The notes below the pieces were generated by a model. The model was not told where the DNA came from. It saw only the letters and a program-made list of their open reading frames with translations, and searched no databases. DNA of 64,000 nt, from assembly GCF_032391395.1 (NCBI RefSeq), contig NZ_CP135916.1:1922001-1986000 (forward strand). Direction: 5' to 3'. The translations under genes were made by a program, and so were the position numbers. This document shows positions 32,475 to 40,783 of this stretch, piece after piece. This stretch comes from Sphingomonas sp. Y38-1Y. Its GTDB lineage: Bacteria > Pseudomonadota > Alphaproteobacteria > Sphingomonadales > Sphingomonadaceae. Each line of letters starts with the position of its first letter. Within the stretch, counting starts at the first letter, position 1.

Positions 32475-34417
32475 TCGGCGGCCGCGCCCTGGCCGGCGAG
32501 GTCGGCCTTGAGCTTGGCGAGGGCGGCGGCGTTGCGCTTGGTGCCGATCAGCTTCTTGGCGGCGTTCGAGAACTGCTCGGCATATTCGCGGCCGACGACC
32601 GAGCCGAGGCCGGCGCGCGTCGACTGGACCGCGCCCGGGTTTTTGCTGGCATCGCCGGGCGTGATGCCGGTGACCGTCACGACGAACCAGCCGCCATTGT
32701 TGGGCGCCTCCAGCACCTTGGCGGTGCCCCGCTTCATGTTGAACATCAGCGCAACCGGCGGCGGCAGCTGGATGCGGCGCGCGGCGAGCTCGGCGCGCGA
32801 GACGTCGACCGTCTGGACCGGCGGCGCGCCGGTGGCCCCCGCGGCGCCCAGCGCCTGCTGGAGCGCGGTGCCGCGACCGACATTGGCGACGACGGCATCG
32901 GCGACGCGGCGCGCGGCCAGCTTGGCCTGTTGACGGCGCCAATCCTCGACCACGGTTGCGCGGATCGACTGGAGCGGGCGGGCGGCCGAGGGGACGATCC
33001 GGCCGAGCGCGACGATCGCAAAGCCGCCGTCCTGGCCCAGCGGCACGATCGTCGGCGCGTCGCCGTCCTGCGCGGCGAAGCCCGCCTGCATGACGGTGGC
33101 GACGCGCGGATCGGGCTGCTGTTGCGGCGCGTCGGGATTGAGCGCCTGCGCGGTGAGCGCGGGCGTCGTCTGCGCCTGGAGCTTCTGGTCGGCGATCAGC
33201 TCCTCGAACGTGGCGCCGTCGCCGATGCCGTTGTCGAGCTTCTCCTGCACCGCGACCAGCGCCTCGGCTTCCTTCTTCTTGCGCACCTCGGCGGTGAGTT
33301 CCTCACGCACCGCGGCGAAAGGGCGGCCCGCCGACTGGCTGATGCTCGCCACCTTGATGATGTGGAAGCCGAGCGGCGAACGGACCGGGCCGACCACGCC
33401 GCCCTGCGGCGCGGCAAATGCCGCCTGCGCGACGTCGGCGGCGCTCTGCGTCGCGAAGCCCGACTGCTTGACGTCGCGGATCGTCGTCGCCTCGAGACCG
33501 GCGGCACGGGCAGCGTCGGCGACCGAGGTGCCGCCCTTGACCTGCCCGGCGATCTTCGCGGCGAGCGCCTGGTCGGCGACGATCACCTGCTCCAGCGTGC
33601 GCGTGGCGGAGGGCCCGTATTTGTCGCCCGCCGCCTTGTACGCCGCCTGAAGCTCGGCATCGCTCACCTGGACGCGGCCGGCATAGGCCTCCGGCGTCAC
33701 CACGGCATAGCGAACCACGCGCCGCTCGGGGACGAGGTAGCGCTGACGATTGTCGCCGTAGAAGGCGGAAAGCTGCTGATCGGTCGGGTTCGCCGCGGCA
33801 TCGACGCGCGCTGGGATCAGGCCGATCTGACCCGCACGCCGCTCGAGCAGCAGGTTGGCATAGGGCTGTGCCATCTGATTGCCGACCTGCGCCGCGCCGA
33901 TCGTCGGGGCGAGCAGCCACTGCGCATAGGTCTCACGCGCGATGTCGCTGCGAAGCTGCACGGGCGTGATCTGGCGCTGCGCGAGCGCGCGCTCGAAATT
34001 GGTCTGGCTGAACTTGCCGTCGAAGCCCTGGAACGCGGGGATGCTGGCGATCTGGCCGTCGACCAGTGCCTTGGACGCGACCATGCCGCTACGCTCCGCG
34101 AACTGTTCCAGGACGAGGCCGTTCTCGACGCGCGCAACCACGCTCTCGAACCCGCCCGCGGCAAGGAAGCCGGCCATGTCGAGGCCTTCCTGCTGTTGGC
34201 GGACGGCGTCGAGCGCGAGGCGAGTGCGCTGGCGCAGGTCGTTCTCGCTGACGGTGTCGCGCGCGACCTCGATCACCGAGCCGCCGCGGGTCGCGCCGCC
34301 CTGATTCAGGCCATTGATGTCGGCGACGCCGAAGCTGATCGCGATGATCGCCAGCGCGGCCAGCGTGAACAGGACGCCGAACCGCGACTTGACCACCCGG
34401 CGGAAGAAATTGAGCAT
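32471..34417 (-). CDS. PpiD-like periplasmic peptidyl-prolyl isomerase / chaperone (SurA_N domain)
   Basis: A 648-residue protein with one N-terminal membrane anchor (MLNFFRRVVKSRFGVLFTLA, helix about 13-33) and a large periplasmic part. The anchor and the SurA-like N-terminal domain (SENDLRQRTRLALDAVRQQ) match PpiD. A parvulin-type domain follows (EQVIVADQALAAKIAGQVKGG, then PLGFHIIKVASI). It would help outer-membrane protein folding. A much longer frame covers tpiA antisense, but MLNFF at 34417 is the true start. It overlaps trpE by 4 bases, a conserved pairing in this group. Confidence 0.92.
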   Translation of the reverse strand: MLNFFRRVVKSRFGVLFTLAALAIIAISFGVADINGLNQGGATRGGSVIEVARDTVSENDLRQRTRLALDAVRQQQEGLDMAGFLAAGGFESVVARVENGLVLEQFAERSGMVASKALVDGQIASIPAFQGFDGKFSQTNFERALAQRQITPVQLRSDIARETYAQWLLAPTIGAAQVGNQMAQPYANLLLERRAGQIGLIPARVDAAANPTDQQLSAFYGDNRQRYLVPERRVVRYAVVTPEAYAGRVQVSDAELQAAYKAAGDKYGPSATRTLEQVIVADQALAAKIAGQVKGGTSVADAARAAGLEATTIRDVKQSGFATQSAADVAQAAFAAPQGGVVGPVRSPLGFHIIKVASISQSAGRPFAAVREELTAEVRKKKEAEALVAVQEKLDNGIGDGATFEELIADQKLQAQTTPALTAQALNPDAPQQQPDPRVATVMQAGFAAQDGDAPTIVPLGQDGGFAIVALGRIVPSAARPLQSIRATVVEDWRRQQAKLAARRVADAVVANVGRGTALQQALGAAGATGAPPVQTVDVSRAELAARRIQLPPPVALMFNMKRGTAKVLEAPNNGGWFVVTVTGITPGDASKNPGAVQSTRAGLGSVVGREYAEQFSNAAKKLIGTKRNAAALAKLKADLAGQGAAAE

Positions 34418-34546
34418 CGCGTTCCGTTCGCAACCCGTGAAAAGAATGGCGCGCTTTAAGCGGCGGCGCGGGCCGCGACAAGGTTGTGCGGCGGCGCGGG
34501 TGCTGCCATCGGGTGCATACGAATGCAGAAACGGGCAGGGGTTGGA

Positions 34547-35296
34547 ATGACGCGTCGCAAGCTGGTCGCCGGAAACTGGAAGATGCACGGGCTGAAGGGC
34601 GCGGTGGGCGAGATCGAGGCGATCGCCGGCGCGGCGGCCGCGAACCCCGGCGTCGACGTGGCGCTGTGTGTGCCGACGACGCTGCTGGCGCTGGCGGCCG
34701 AGCATGCCGGCGCGCTCGCGATCGGGGCACAGGACGTGCACGAGCGCGATTCGGGCGCGCATACTGGCTGCATCTCCGCGCCGATGCTGCGCGAGGCGGG
34801 CGCGACGACGGTGATCGTCGGCCATAGCGAGCGCCGCGCCGACCAGAATGAGACCAGCCACGACGCCTGGGCCAAGGCCGCCGCAGCGCGCCGCCACGGC
34901 CTGTCGGTGATCCTGTGCTGCGGCGAGACCGAGGCGGAGCGCGACGCCGGCCGCGCCGAGCGCGTCGTCCAGGCGCAGATCGAGAAGTCGGTGCCCGAGG
35001 ATGCGAGCGGCGACTGGTTCACGCTGGCCTATGAGCCGCGCTGGGCGATCGGGACCGGACGCACGCCGACGGTCGAGGAGATCGCCGCCATCCACGCGAT
35101 CGCGCGGGCGAAGATGCGCCAGATGGTCGGCGACGCGGCCGACGGCATCCGCATCCTCTATGGCGGCTCCGTCACGGGCGCGAATGCGGGCACGATCCTG
35201 GCCGCGCCGCATGTCGACGGAGCGCTGGTCGGCGGCGCCAGCCTGACCGCCGAGAAGTTCGTGCCGATCATTGAGGCGGCGGCAGCGCTCGGCTAA
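34547..35296 (+). CDS. tpiA: Triosephosphate isomerase
   Basis: A 249-residue TIM barrel interconverting glyceraldehyde-3-phosphate and dihydroxyacetone phosphate. Catalytic residues are visible: Asn10 and Lys12 (GNWKMH), the His in VIVGHSERRA and the Glu in LAYEPRWAIGTG, then the phosphate loop ILYGGSVTGAN. Length is normal. The start MTRRKLVAGNWKM is used rather than a 21-codon upstream extension. It is divergent from the ppiD-like gene with about 130 bases between starts. Confidence 0.96.
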   Translation: MTRRKLVAGNWKMHGLKGAVGEIEAIAGAAAANPGVDVALCVPTTLLALAAEHAGALAIGAQDVHERDSGAHTGCISAPMLREAGATTVIVGHSERRADQNETSHDAWAKAAAARRHGLSVILCCGETEAERDAGRAERVVQAQIEKSVPEDASGDWFTLAYEPRWAIGTGRTPTVEEIAAIHAIARAKMRQMVGDAADGIRILYGGSVTGANAGTILAAPHVDGALVGGASLTAEKFVPIIEAAAALG

Positions 35297-35326
35297 GCGC
35301 CGCTGCGGGTTCGCAATCGGGGGAAG

Positions 35327-35770
35327 ATGATGCTCGTCAAGGTGTTGGTGGGCGCGGCTGCGCTGGCGATGGTGCAGGGCCCGCCATCGCCAACCTTCTG
35401 CGAGCGGATGGCGCCGACGATCGATATGATCGCGGTCGAGCGCGGGCGGCAGGGCAACGCGACAGGCGAGTGGCGGCGTGACACCGCGACTCTCGGCATG
35501 GCACTGGTCGGCGGCATCGCTGCGACCTCGATCTCCATTCGCCCAATCAGCGAGACCACGACCTATGCCGAGGCGACGGCGCTCGTCGACAAGGCGTGCG
35601 CAACGACGAAGGCCGGCGTCCGCTGCCGCTTCGAAGGGCCGGTGCGGTTGAAGATGGGCACGCGAAAGGGCGAGATCGACATGGCGGCGCAGCCGGGCGA
35701 ACGCGCGGAGGTCGAGATCAGGGGCACAAAGATCTTCTGCCGCGATCCGCGTGCGTTCAAGGACGCCTGA
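35327..35770 (+). CDS. Hypothetical exported protein
   Basis: A 147-residue protein with an N-terminal hydrophobic segment ([17 protein letters not shown]) that looks like a signal peptide. The mature part has four cysteines and a basic, Thr-rich body with no recognised motif ([21 protein letters not shown] near 100-120). It follows tpiA after 30 bases and precedes ynfA by 5 bases, so it probably shares their transcript. ATG 35330 is an equal start candidate. I do not recognise its family. Confidence 0.65.
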   Translation: MMLVKVLVGAAALAMVQGPPSPTFCERMAPTIDMIAVERGRQGNATGEWRRDTATLGMALVGGIAATSISIRPISETTTYAEATALVDKACATTKAGVRCRFEGPVRLKMGTRKGEIDMAAQPGERAEVEIRGTKIFCRDPRAFKDA

Positions 35771-35775
35771 TCGGC

Positions 35776-36099
35776 GTGCCGACGCTTGCCGTCTACGGGG
35801 CTGCGGCGCTCGCGGAGATCGGCGGGTGCTTCGCCTTCTGGGCGTGGGCGCGGGCGGGGCGGGCGACGTGGTGGCTGGTGCCGGGCGTCGCCTCGCTCTG
35901 CCTGTTCGCCTGGCTGTTGACGCTGAGCGAGGCGGATCATGCCGGACGCGGCTACGCGGCCTATGGCGGCATCTATATCGGCGCGGCGCTTGCCTGGTTG
36001 TGGGCGGTCGAGGGCGTGCGGCCGGATCGGTGGGACATGATTGGGCTGGGGCTGTGTCTGGTGGGCGCGGCGGTGATCCTGTGGGGGCCGCGTGGCTAA
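35776..36099 (+). CDS. YnfA/UPF0060 family small membrane protein
   Basis: A 107-residue protein with four membrane helices and the UPF0060 hallmark [19 protein letters not shown] near the start. [20 protein letters not shown] (about 60-80) and [21 protein letters not shown] at the end also fit. The family is a small-multidrug-resistance-like fold of uncertain substrate. It starts with GTG (35776) because no ATG fits; the length then equals the family norm. A repeat element follows. Confidence 0.88.
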   Translation: MPTLAVYGAAALAEIGGCFAFWAWARAGRATWWLVPGVASLCLFAWLLTLSEADHAGRGYAAYGGIYIGAALAWLWAVEGVRPDRWDMIGLGLCLVGAAVILWGPRG

Positions 36100-36121
36100 C
36101 GCCTACGCACTTGCCCTCATG

Positions 36122-36224
36122 GTTCCCCGGCGAAGGCCGGGGTCCAGTTGGGAGACGCCCGCGATAGGCGCCTCGCTTCATTGCGAGGGTCTTCCCAACT
36201 GGGCCCCGGCCTTCGCCGGGGAAC
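36122..36224. repeat. Long inverted repeat after ynfA
   Basis: Outer arms GTTCCCCGGCGAAGGCCGGG (from 36122) and CCCGGCCTTCGCCGGGGAAC (to 36224) pair almost perfectly. Inner arms CCAGTTGGGA and TCCCAACTGG continue the stem, and a smaller GCGAGGCGCC-type hairpin occupies the loop. It fills the gap between ynfA and the convergent OmpA-type gene and probably terminates both. Confidence 0.8.
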
Positions 36225-36236
36225 AAGAGATAGTAG

Positions 36237-36258
36237 GGGGCGGGCCTGAACCCGCCCC
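36237..36258 (-). terminator. GC hairpin behind the OmpA-type lipoprotein gene
   Basis: GGGGCGGG (36237-36244) and CCCGCCCC (36251-36258) form an 8-bp stem with a six-base loop, 6 bases past the gene end. No clear T-run follows, so its strength is uncertain. Confidence 0.4.
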
Positions 36259-36264
36259 GCTCCG

Positions 36265-36942
36265 TCAGCCCATGTCGTCCTCGGCGATCGGGACGAGCTT
36301 GATCTCGACCCGGCGATTCTGCGCGCGACCTTCCTCGGTTTCGTTGGACGCGATCGGTTCGGTCTTGCCGAAGCCGCGGGTGGCGAGACGCGCCGACTGG
36401 ACGCCGCGGCTGGTCAGATACTCGGCGACGGCGCCAGCGCGGCGCTCCGACAGCGCCTGGTTGTACGAATCCGAGCCCACCGAATCGGTATGGCCATAGA
36501 CGTCGACATAGGTTTGTTCATAGCGGCGGAGGGTGTCGGCGACACGGTCCAGCGTCGAGCGGAACTCGGGCTTCACCGCGCTGCTGTCGAAGCCGAAGGT
36601 GATCCCCGACGGCATGTCGAGTACCAGCTCGTCGCCGCGGCGGACGACCTCTACGCCTGTGCCGGCCGTCCGCTCGCGAAGCTCGCGCTCCTGACGGTCC
36701 ATGTACGCGCCGACGCCCGCGCCCGCGAGCGCGCCGATGCCTGCGCCGACGATCTTCTCGGTCCGGTCGCGGCGCCCGCCGACGATGTCGCCCAGCAGAT
36801 AGCCGCCGAAGGCGCCGCCCAGGCCGCCGATCGCTGCCTTCGAGATGCGGCGCTCGCCCGTTTCGGGGTCGGTGACGCAGGCGCTGGTGACGCCGAGCGA
36901 GGCGATGACGGCGACGACGCCGAGCCGCTGTGCGAGACGCAT
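36265..36942 (-). CDS. OmpA-family lipoprotein with glycine zipper (YiaD type)
   Basis: A 225-residue outer-membrane lipoprotein. The signal peptide ends at the lipobox TSAC (Cys22). A glycine-zipper membrane motif follows (GGLGGAFGGYLLGDIVGG, then VGAGIGALAGAGVGAYMD, about 39-80), then a C-terminal OmpA peptidoglycan-binding domain (about 105-220). That domain has the signature VDVYGHTDSVGSDSYNQALSERRA and NRRVEIKLVP. It would anchor the outer membrane to peptidoglycan. It is convergent with ynfA and divergent from the CorC-type gene. Confidence 0.9.
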   Translation of the reverse strand: MRLAQRLGVVAVIASLGVTSACVTDPETGERRISKAAIGGLGGAFGGYLLGDIVGGRRDRTEKIVGAGIGALAGAGVGAYMDRQERELRERTAGTGVEVVRRGDELVLDMPSGITFGFDSSAVKPEFRSTLDRVADTLRRYEQTYVDVYGHTDSVGSDSYNQALSERRAGAVAEYLTSRGVQSARLATRGFGKTEPIASNETEEGRAQNRRVEIKLVPIAEDDMG

Positions 36943-37090
36943 GATTCCTCCTTGCTGAGTTTCGTGGATGCAGCGGCAACCGCCGCACGCGCCCGTTGTT
37001 CCGCCTGCGCACTGAACGGGCGGTGAAGCCCAGCAACACTTTGACAGTTGTGCCGCCCGCGCGAACGGCTATTGGCTAAGACAGCATCCG

Positions 37091-38392
37091 ATGGACCCGC
37101 TTCCCCCCTTTCCCTGGATCGATGTCGTCATCATCGTGGTGCTGTTCGCACTGAACGGCGTGTTCGCGATGAGCGAGCTGGCGCTCGTTTCCGCCCGTCG
37201 TGCGCGGCTGGAGGCGATGGCGCGGGGCCGCAATCCTGGCGCGACCGCGGCGCTCAAGCTTTCCGAGGATCCGGGCAAGTTCCTGTCGACGGTACAGATC
37301 GGCATCACGCTGATCGGCATCCTGACCGGCGCCTATTCGGGTGCGAGCCTGGGCGGGCCGACGGCCGCGCGGCTCCAACTGATCGGCGTGCCCGCACATG
37401 TCGCCGACACCGCCGGCTTCGCGCTGGTGATCGGCATCACCACCTTCCTGTCGCTGATCGTCGGCGAGCTGGTGCCCAAGCAATTCGCGCTGCGTTCGCC
37501 TGAGACGATCTCGTCCTGGATCGCGATCCCGATGCGCGGCCTTGCCACCATCTGCGCGCCGTTCGTGTGGCTGCTCGATTCGACGACGGGCCTGGTCTTC
37601 AAGCTGCTCGGCCTCAGCCGCGAGGCGGAGAATCGCGTGACGGCCGAAGAGCTTCACCTGATCGCCACCGAAGCGGCGAAATCGGGCGTGATCGAGGAGC
37701 ACGAGCGCTCGATCATTTCGGGCGTCGTTCGCCTTGCCGACCGACCTGTCCGCGAGATCATGACCCCGCGCACCGATGTCGACTGGCTCGATCTGTCGAT
37801 GCCGGACGAGGCGCTGCGGGACGCGCTTCGCTCAACGCGGCATACCCGTCTGCCGGTCGCGGAGGCGACGATCGACAGCGTGGTGGGCGTCGTCCAGGCG
37901 CGGGACGTCGTCGCCGCATTGATCGAGGGCCGGGTCATCGACCTTCGTGCGCTCACCAAGCAGGCGCCGGTGCTTCCCGACCAGGTCGACGCGATGGATG
38001 CGCTGACGCTGCTGCGCGGGGCCGAGGTGCCGATGGGCTTCGTCCACGACGAATACGGCCATTTCGAGGGGATCGTGACGCCCGCCAACCTGCTCGCCGC
38101 GATCGCGGGCGATGCACGCGGGCGCGACGACACGTCCGACGAACGCGTGGTCGTTCGCGACGACGGCTCGCTGCTGGTGTCGGGGCAGATGCCGGCCGAT
38201 GCGCTGGCCGAATGGATCGGGATCGAGCTGCCCGAGGATCGCGATTATGCGACGGTCGCGGGCCTTGCGCTGGCAGTGCTCAAGCATCTGCCGACCGAGG
38301 GCGAGCATTTCGCCGAGCAGGGCTGGCGCTTCGAAATCGTCGACATGGATGGGCGCAAGATCGACAAGCTGCTGGTCGCCAAGCTGCCCTGA
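37091..38392 (+). CDS. CNNM/CBS-domain membrane protein (CorC/HlyC family)
   Basis: A 433-residue protein with an N-terminal DUF21/CNNM membrane domain (about four helices, FFALNGVFAMSELALVSAR-type start and LSLIVGELVPKQFALRSPE). Two CBS domains follow (IMTPRTDVDWLD; MGFVHDEYGHFEGIVTP), then a C-terminal CorC_HlyC domain. The family is called hemolysin for historical reasons and is now tied to magnesium/cobalt efflux. It starts 149 bases from the divergent lipoprotein. The methyltransferase gene follows after 32 bases, probably co-transcribed. Confidence 0.92.
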   Translation: MDPLPPFPWIDVVIIVVLFALNGVFAMSELALVSARRARLEAMARGRNPGATAALKLSEDPGKFLSTVQIGITLIGILTGAYSGASLGGPTAARLQLIGVPAHVADTAGFALVIGITTFLSLIVGELVPKQFALRSPETISSWIAIPMRGLATICAPFVWLLDSTTGLVFKLLGLSREAENRVTAEELHLIATEAAKSGVIEEHERSIISGVVRLADRPVREIMTPRTDVDWLDLSMPDEALRDALRSTRHTRLPVAEATIDSVVGVVQARDVVAALIEGRVIDLRALTKQAPVLPDQVDAMDALTLLRGAEVPMGFVHDEYGHFEGIVTPANLLAAIAGDARGRDDTSDERVVVRDDGSLLVSGQMPADALAEWIGIELPEDRDYATVAGLALAVLKHLPTEGEHFAEQGWRFEIVDMDGRKIDKLLVAKLP

Positions 38393-38424
38393 CGGCGCGG
38401 CACGGCAAGGAGGAAGAACCACCG

Positions 38425-39006
38425 ATGCCCCGCTTTGTCGCCGCTTTCGCCCTAGCCCTGCTCACCGCGGCCTGTGCGACGCCGATCCCGCCCTTGCCGG
38501 CGGGCGCCGATCCCGACGCGCGGCCGGCGCGCCATCCCGACATCTACTACGAGCCGAGCCCTGACGAGGTCGTCACCGCGATGCTGACGCTCGCCGAGGT
38601 GAAGGCGGGCGACACCGTCGTCGACCTGGGTTCGGGCGACGGCCGCATCCCGAACGCCGCGGCGCGCCAGTTCGGCGCACGGGGCAGGGGGATTGAGCTC
38701 GACCCGCGGCTGGTCGCGGTGGCGCGCGACAATGCCGCCCGCGCCGGGCTCGGCGATCGGGTGACGTTCGAGGAAGGCGACATCTTCAAGGCCGACCTGT
38801 CGAGCGCGACGGTGGTGACGCTGTTCCTCCAGCCCGGCATCAATCGCCGGCTGATGCCCAAGTTGCTGGCCGAGCTGCCGCCCGGCGCGCGGATCGTCAG
38901 CCATTACCATGCGACGCGCGGCTGGCCGCCCGTCCGGCGCTCGCGCTCGCGGGGCCGCCCGTTGTTCCTCTGGATCGTGCCGTCGCGTCAGCCGGTCAGC
39001 GGATAG
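38425..39006 (+). CDS. Lipoprotein-type class I SAM methyltransferase
   Basis: A 193-residue protein with a signal peptide ending in a lipobox (LLTAAC, Cys at 16) before a Rossmann methyltransferase fold. SAM motif I is VVDLGSGDGRIP (about 66-77), followed by GRGIELDPRLVAVAR and EEGDIFKADL. A methyltransferase outside the cytoplasm is unusual because SAM is cytoplasmic. Relatives with YYEPSPDEVVTAML also carry this leader. The substrate is unknown. The start has an AAGGAGG ribosome site. Its last 19 bases overlap thpR on the opposite strand. Confidence 0.82.
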   Translation: MPRFVAAFALALLTAACATPIPPLPAGADPDARPARHPDIYYEPSPDEVVTAMLTLAEVKAGDTVVDLGSGDGRIPNAAARQFGARGRGIELDPRLVAVARDNAARAGLGDRVTFEEGDIFKADLSSATVVTLFLQPGINRRLMPKLLAELPPGARIVSHYHATRGWPPVRRSRSRGRPLFLWIVPSRQPVSG

Positions 39007-39524
39007 CGCTCGACCGCCTCATAGCTCGCGCCGCCCTGGCCGAGATGGCTTTCGAACAGCATGAAGTGGCTGAGGGTGAAGGGCTCGCTGGTCAGCCCCG
39101 CGTGATCGGCAAGCCAGCGATCGGCCGGCCCAGCGCTGCCGCCCATACGTGCGACGGTGATGTGCGGCAGGTAGGCGCGCCGCTCGGGCTCCAGACCGGC
39201 GCGGACCAGCGCCTGATCGACCTTGCGATGGAGTGCCGCCAGCGGATCGTATGGGCGCACGGCGGCCCAGAGCGCGTTGGTGCGGCCACGGTGATCGAAC
39301 TGACCGACACCCTCGATCCGGAGCGTCGGCACCGGTGCATGGACGCTGGCGAGCGCGAGCGCCGCGTCTTCCGCCATGCGCCGGTCGACCTCGCCGATGA
39401 AGCGGAGCGTGATGTGAAGCTGCTCGTCAGTCTGCCAGCGCGCGCCGGGCACGCCGCCCATCGCCGCGAGCAACTGCTCGCGAATGGCCGGGGGCGGGCG
39501 GAGGCCGACGAACAGGCGGTGCAT
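38988..39524 (-). CDS. thpR: RNA 2',3'-cyclic phosphodiesterase (2'-5' RNA ligase family)
   Basis: A 178-residue two-histidine phosphoesterase. Both HxTx catalytic motifs are present: LHITLRFIGEV (about 41-51) and PHITVARMGG (about 128-137). Enzymes of this family open 2',3'-cyclic phosphates on RNA ends and can join tRNA halves in vitro. The start MHRLFVGLRPP is the family start; a 50-codon upstream extension lacks support. The 3' end overlaps the methyltransferase gene, so the pair is convergent. Confidence 0.92.
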   Translation of the reverse strand: MHRLFVGLRPPPAIREQLLAAMGGVPGARWQTDEQLHITLRFIGEVDRRMAEDAALALASVHAPVPTLRIEGVGQFDHRGRTNALWAAVRPYDPLAALHRKVDQALVRAGLEPERRAYLPHITVARMGGSAGPADRWLADHAGLTSEPFTLSHFMLFESHLGQGGASYEAVERYPLTG

Positions 39525-39618
39525 GCCCGGGCCATGCGCGCTTGCCGCGGCATGCGCAATCAGGCACGTTTTTCTTGTAACGAAACATGTCTGTTGAAGG
39601 GCCGAGCACCGGTTTCGC

Positions 39619-39647
39619 TTGAAAGCGCGCGCCCGTCCCACGATATT
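39619..39647 (+). promoter_or_regulatory. Promoter of the Bax-inhibitor-1 gene
   Basis: TTGAAA (39619-39624) and GATATT (39642-39647) are spaced by 17 bases, about 40 bases before the start codon. The extended -35 CTTGAAA also resembles sigma-32 (RpoH) promoters of alphaproteobacteria. Confidence 0.55.
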
Positions 39648-39685
39648 CGCGAGTATCCGGCATGAGCCGGGCAAAGGAGTTCAAG

Positions 39686-40417
39686 ATGGCAAACTGGTCG
39701 GATCCCCGGGCCGCCTCAGCCGCTCCCTACGCCACGCGCGCAGGTTCGCGCGGCGAGGCGTATGACGCGGGGCTGCGGTCCTACATGCTCTCGGTCTACA
39801 ACTACATGGCGTCGGGCGTTCTGCTGACGGGCGTGGTCGCGCTGCTGTTCGCAGCGTCGGGCGCGGCCGCGGCGGTGTTCGGAACGCCGCTGCGCTGGGT
39901 CATCGCGCTGGCGCCGCTGGCGTTCGTGATGGTGCTGAGCTTCGGCCTCAACCGCCTGTCGACGTTCGCGACGCAGGCGCTGTTCTGGGCGTTCGCGGCG
40001 GTGATGGGCCTGTCGATGTCGGCGATCTTCCTCGTCTACACCGGCCCGTCGATCGCGATCACCTTCTTCGCGACCGCCGTCGCGTTCCTGTCGCTGAGCC
40101 TCTACGGCTACACGACGAAGCGCGACCTGTCGGGGCTGGGCACATTCCTCATCATGGGCCTTGTCGGTCTGATCGTGGCGTCGCTGCTCAACCTGTTCTT
40201 CCAGTCGCCGGTGATGAACATGGTCATCAGCGCGATCGGTGTGCTGCTGTTCGCGGGCCTCACGGCCTATGACACGCAGCGCATCAAGAGCATGTACGAC
40301 TATGTCGCGGGCACGGACATGATGGGCAAGGCCGTGGTGATGGGCGCGCTGTCGCTCTACCTCGACTTCGTCAACATGTTCCAGTTCCTGCTGTCGTTCA
40401 TGGGCAGCCGCGACTGA
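39686..40417 (+). CDS. Bax inhibitor-1 / YccA family membrane protein
   Basis: A 243-residue protein with seven membrane helices and the BI-1 pattern. The cytoplasmic N-terminus leads into LRSYMLSVYNYMASGV, helices 2-6 follow, and the C-terminal AYDTQRIKSMY and LYLDFVNMFQFLL complete the match. The family includes calcium-leak channels and the YccA regulator of FtsH. The exact role here is unknown. ATG 39686 is set by AAAGGAG (39673-39679). It is a single transcription unit with its own promoter and terminator. Confidence 0.92.
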   Translation: MANWSDPRAASAAPYATRAGSRGEAYDAGLRSYMLSVYNYMASGVLLTGVVALLFAASGAAAAVFGTPLRWVIALAPLAFVMVLSFGLNRLSTFATQALFWAFAAVMGLSMSAIFLVYTGPSIAITFFATAVAFLSLSLYGYTTKRDLSGLGTFLIMGLVGLIVASLLNLFFQSPVMNMVISAIGVLLFAGLTAYDTQRIKSMYDYVAGTDMMGKAVVMGALSLYLDFVNMFQFLLSFMGSRD

Positions 40418-40439
40418 TCAAAATCAAACTGACGAACGA

Positions 40440-40471
40440 AGGGCCTGGCGGGCGACCGCCGGGCCCTTTTT
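40440..40471 (+). terminator. Rho-independent terminator of the Bax-inhibitor-1 gene
   Basis: Arms 40440-40451 and 40456-40467 form a 12-bp stem (one G-U pair) with loop GCGA, followed by a T-run. It starts 22 bases after the stop codon. Confidence 0.88.
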
Positions 40472-40525
40472 CGTTGGGGAACAGGGAGGCGGGAGCGCTC
40501 GTTGATTGCGAAGAAGGAGAGCGAC

Positions 40526-40774
40526 ATGGCAGATCCCAACAACGGCATCAGCGAAGACGGCATCGACAGCCTCTCGGTCGCGCCGCCCGATCCGACGGCG
40601 GATGCCGACACGGCCACGGCAGGCGGCGACGGCGACATTTCGCAGGACGGTGACGCGGTTGATATCGGGTCGGAAGACTCGATGGACGCATCCGATCCGC
40701 CCTCGACCTCGGCACCGGGGTCGCAGCGCGACGTCGAGCAGGCGGGCGAGACCGGACGCCAGCACGACGCCTGA
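40526..40774 (+). CDS. Small acidic, probably disordered protein
   Basis: An 82-residue protein, very rich in Asp, Ser, Pro and Thr with almost no hydrophobic core (for example DGDISQDGDAVDIGSEDS). A good AAGGAGA ribosome site precedes ATG 40526. There is no signal peptide and no motif I recognise. It ends 10 bases from the convergent diguanylate-cyclase-type gene. The ribosome site and the protein-like composition support a real gene; the function is unknown. Confidence 0.6.
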   Translation: MADPNNGISEDGIDSLSVAPPDPTADADTATAGGDGDISQDGDAVDIGSEDSMDASDPPSTSAPGSQRDVEQAGETGRQHDA

Positions 40775-40783
40775 TCCGATCGA

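Noticed and set aside
34418..36226. Upstream extension of the PpiD-like frame by about 600 codons
   Set aside because: It runs antisense through tpiA and its neighbours; MLNFFRRVVKSRFG with its membrane anchor is the natural start.
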